DNA from: Dissophora ornata
Lineage: Eukaryota; Mortierellomycota; Mortierellomycetes; Mortierellales; Mortierellaceae
DNA length: 37,271 nt
NCBI GenBank assembly: GCA_025201705.1
Contig: MU616840.1
Location: 1 to 37,271, forward strand
Direction of reading: 5' to 3'
Part shown: positions 35,633-37,271 of the stretch, one piece after another
Layout: each line of letters starts with the position of its first letter
How positions within the stretch are numbered: the first letter of the stretch is position 1
Notes under the pieces: model-generated
Told to the model about the DNA's origin: nothing
Database searches by the model: none
What the model saw: the letters and a program-made list of their open reading frames with translations, nothing else
Position numbers and translations under genes: made by a program

Positions 35633-36104
35633 TTTTTGTGAATGGTAGGATGGGTATGTCTGTGTGTGTTTAATGAATGCCGAAGTGCAGAATGTGAGGA
35701 ATGACGAAGAAGTACAAAGTCTGTAATAAATAATGAACGTTATTAGAGCGAATCCTACGCACTGCTCGATCCTAAAATGCCACCGCCAGTCTTCATTCCT
35801 CCCTCTGGCCATGTCCTTTTTTATGGCCCTCTAATCTCACTCTCTTCCCTTTTCGTTCCTCAACGAAATGTGCCCCAATCCCTCAGTATACAACGCCATG
35901 GCTCGGCACGCGAGGTTCTCTCCAACGCCTACAAATATCGGACAGCTCACACGCATCTCCACTTTCAATCCACACAAGCAGCACCACTCTCAACTTCCAA
36001 GACACCCAGAGTCTGTCATCGCGAACAGCCCCTTCACACAATGGCAGTATCCGCTGGGCAATACTCGCATCCGCTTGCTCTCAACAAACCTTTGCAGGAC
36101 TATA
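35633..36104. other. Hydrolase promoter and 5' flank of the transporter pseudogene
   Basis: The first 200 bp should hold the promoter of the minus-strand hydrolase; a TATTTATTA-like stretch on its strand lies near 35728. The rest is open in two plus-strand frames (for example 35868-36209) with no recognisable family sequence, and may be a degraded N-terminus of the adjacent transporter. Confidence 0.45.
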
Positions 36105-36890
36105 ATGGAACTTCCTGACAACCAGTACGCGTATCTTCTAAACCTTCTCCTCCCCTTGCTAGGTGGCTATGCAGCAGACAGATTTGGTCATCGCATTAGG
36201 ACATTTTGATCGTTTGTCTTCGAATCGACAGAAAGAATATGCTTGTCATTCTTGCAGGCAGGGTAGTCTTTGGCGCTGCAGAGAGTCTGACCGTTGCTCA
36301 ATCTGCCATCACAGCAACATAGTAAGGTGCTTTCGCGGGAAGGAACTCGCCATGGCGCTTGGTATCAATATGTGTGTGAGTCGACTGGGAAGTGCGTTGA
36401 ATGATATCTTGACGCCAAATATCTGGTCGCGGACCTCAGTGCCTATTGCGCTTTGGGCAGGATTCGTCAGCTGCATACTCTCCCTATGCGTAGCATGTCT
36501 GCTGGTAAGGCTGGACCTTCACTATGGCTGCGCTGCGGCTGCCGCTAACATCCCATTGGACCGAACACACCCATCTTGCTGTTTGGTAGATACAAAGTCG
36601 TCGATTGAGGAACTAAGAACAAAGACATCGCTGTCTCTTACCCCTCTTTCGATTCAAGAAACTGCGATGAAGTCCCTCAGTGACTCTGAACTTGATTACC
36701 CGTACAACGATTCCACTTACAAACAGTGATCAAAGCAACAATGTCTTTTAAAAATTCGACTACTCGCTGTCCTTCTGATTTTGTTCTTCATGGCATTTCT
36801 TCTGTGTGGCACGATCTCCCCCCTTTAATAGCATCCACGCAAGGTTCCTGTACAGTAGATGCGCTGGTACCACGGGAACCATTGAAAGGT
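36105..36890 (+). pseudogene. Decayed major-facilitator (MFSD1-like) transporter
   Basis: Transporter sequence is spread over three reading frames. LLPLLGGYAADRFGHR (frame of 35868, stop 36207-36209) is the TM2-loop motif. VVFGAAESLTVAQSA in another frame ends at TAG 36329-36331. FRGKELAMALGINMC, RLGSALNDIL and a TM6-like hydrophobic stretch follow in a third frame to TGA 36727-36729. After the stop the same frame resumes with LLAVLLILFFMAFLLCGTIS, then shifts at a C6 run (36818-36823) to PFNSIHARFLYSR, and shifts again to RWYHGN near 36862. The order matches the first seven helices of MFSD1-type lysosomal transporters. TM2 to TM3 is too short and nothing after TM7 is recognisable. The exact ends are uncertain. 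Confidence 0.75.
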
Positions 36891-37158
36891 TTGTCTTCAA
36901 TTCTCGATTGTTCTTGCAGTTGCAATGCAATGATGGTCGTCAATTTCCGCCACGTCACTTTATTCAAGTCGCTGGTGTATCCTAGCTTTCTGATCCAAGA
37001 TACCGAAATGCAAAGCTGTAGCTCTGCGTCGCTCCTGTTTATTCATAATTATCGATCGTCATCCACCACGGTCCATCTCGTTTCGATACACAGAGCTTGT
37101 TTATTGCGCTTTCATTTGCGCCACCATTCTAGCCGGAAGCTTCTTTGACTCGGAAGAG

Positions 37159-37271
37159 TATAAAAGCGAGCCTCTTTCTTCTCTTCTCTTCTCTTCTCTT
37201 TTCTTCCTCTCCATTCGCCACCATTGGACGCTTCAGGTAAGTCCAAAATGCCTTTTTCTTCCCTCTCTCCA
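37159..37271 (+). promoter_or_regulatory. Promoter and 5' splice site of a gene leaving the window
   Basis: TATAAAAG (37159-37166) is followed by a TCTTC-repeat leader, a CCATTCGCCACCATTGG stretch, and a strong donor CAG/GTAAGT at 37236/37237. The donor comes before any convincing coding start (the next ATG is 37248-37250, inside the putative intron), so the first exon is probably untranslated. The gene itself lies beyond the window. Confidence 0.6.
37176..37202. repeat. (TCTTC)n in promoter leader
   Basis: About five TCTTC units just downstream of the TATA box, at the expected transcription start zone. Confidence 0.85.

Overview
The window is a stretch of fungal nuclear genome. Genes are split by many short introns (mostly 80-170 nt, GT-AG), the standard code is used, coding and intergenic DNA carry Q/H/S-rich low-complexity tracts and long A/T runs, and the protein set (WNK-type kinase, PP2A scaffold, GINS PSF2, RPS3, Ran1-type kinase) is eukaryotic. 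Gene style suggests an early-diverging fungus such as Mortierellomycotina; that placement is inference. I see no rRNA, tRNA, CRISPR array or intact transposon.

Layout. (1) 87-3858 (+): four-exon Q-rich nuclear protein with a domain resembling the DNA-binding core domain of tyrosine recombinases. (2) 5916-7837 (-): Ran1/Pat1-like protein kinase, converging on gene 1. (3) 7838-14052: 6.2 kb without a gene I can support, rich in microsatellites. (4) 14053-19595 (-): three conserved housekeeping genes in tandem, in transcription order PP2A scaffold subunit A, ribosomal protein uS3 (RPS3, with a GC-AG first intron) and GINS subunit PSF2. (5) 19596-20451: divergent promoter region shared by the PP2A scaffold gene and a nine-exon WNK-type kinase (20452-23427, +). 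(6) 23765-28062 (-): 1311-residue, largely disordered AT-hook/Q-rich protein, convergent with the WNK gene. (7) 28063-32343: 4.3 kb intergenic, ending in a clear TATA box for (8) 32344-33885 (+), a single-exon orphan protein with a conserved-looking aromatic C-terminal domain. (9) 34174-35632 (-): five-exon alpha/beta hydrolase. (10) about 36105-36890 (+): decayed major-facilitator transporter (MFSD1-like) broken by several frameshifts and stops. (11) 37159-end: TATA box, CT-rich leader and 5' splice site of a gene running off the window.

These are mostly independent eukaryotic genes rather than a gene cluster. The possible functional theme is phosphorylation control: two kinases and a phosphatase scaffold lie within 18 kb, and the scaffold and the WNK kinase are head-to-head. 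The least explained elements are the recombinase-domain protein, the orphan protein at 32344 and the altered chloride-pocket residues of the WNK kinase. Exon models were built by hand by matching reading phase across GT-AG (or GC-AG) sites and family sequence; they are not checked against transcripts.
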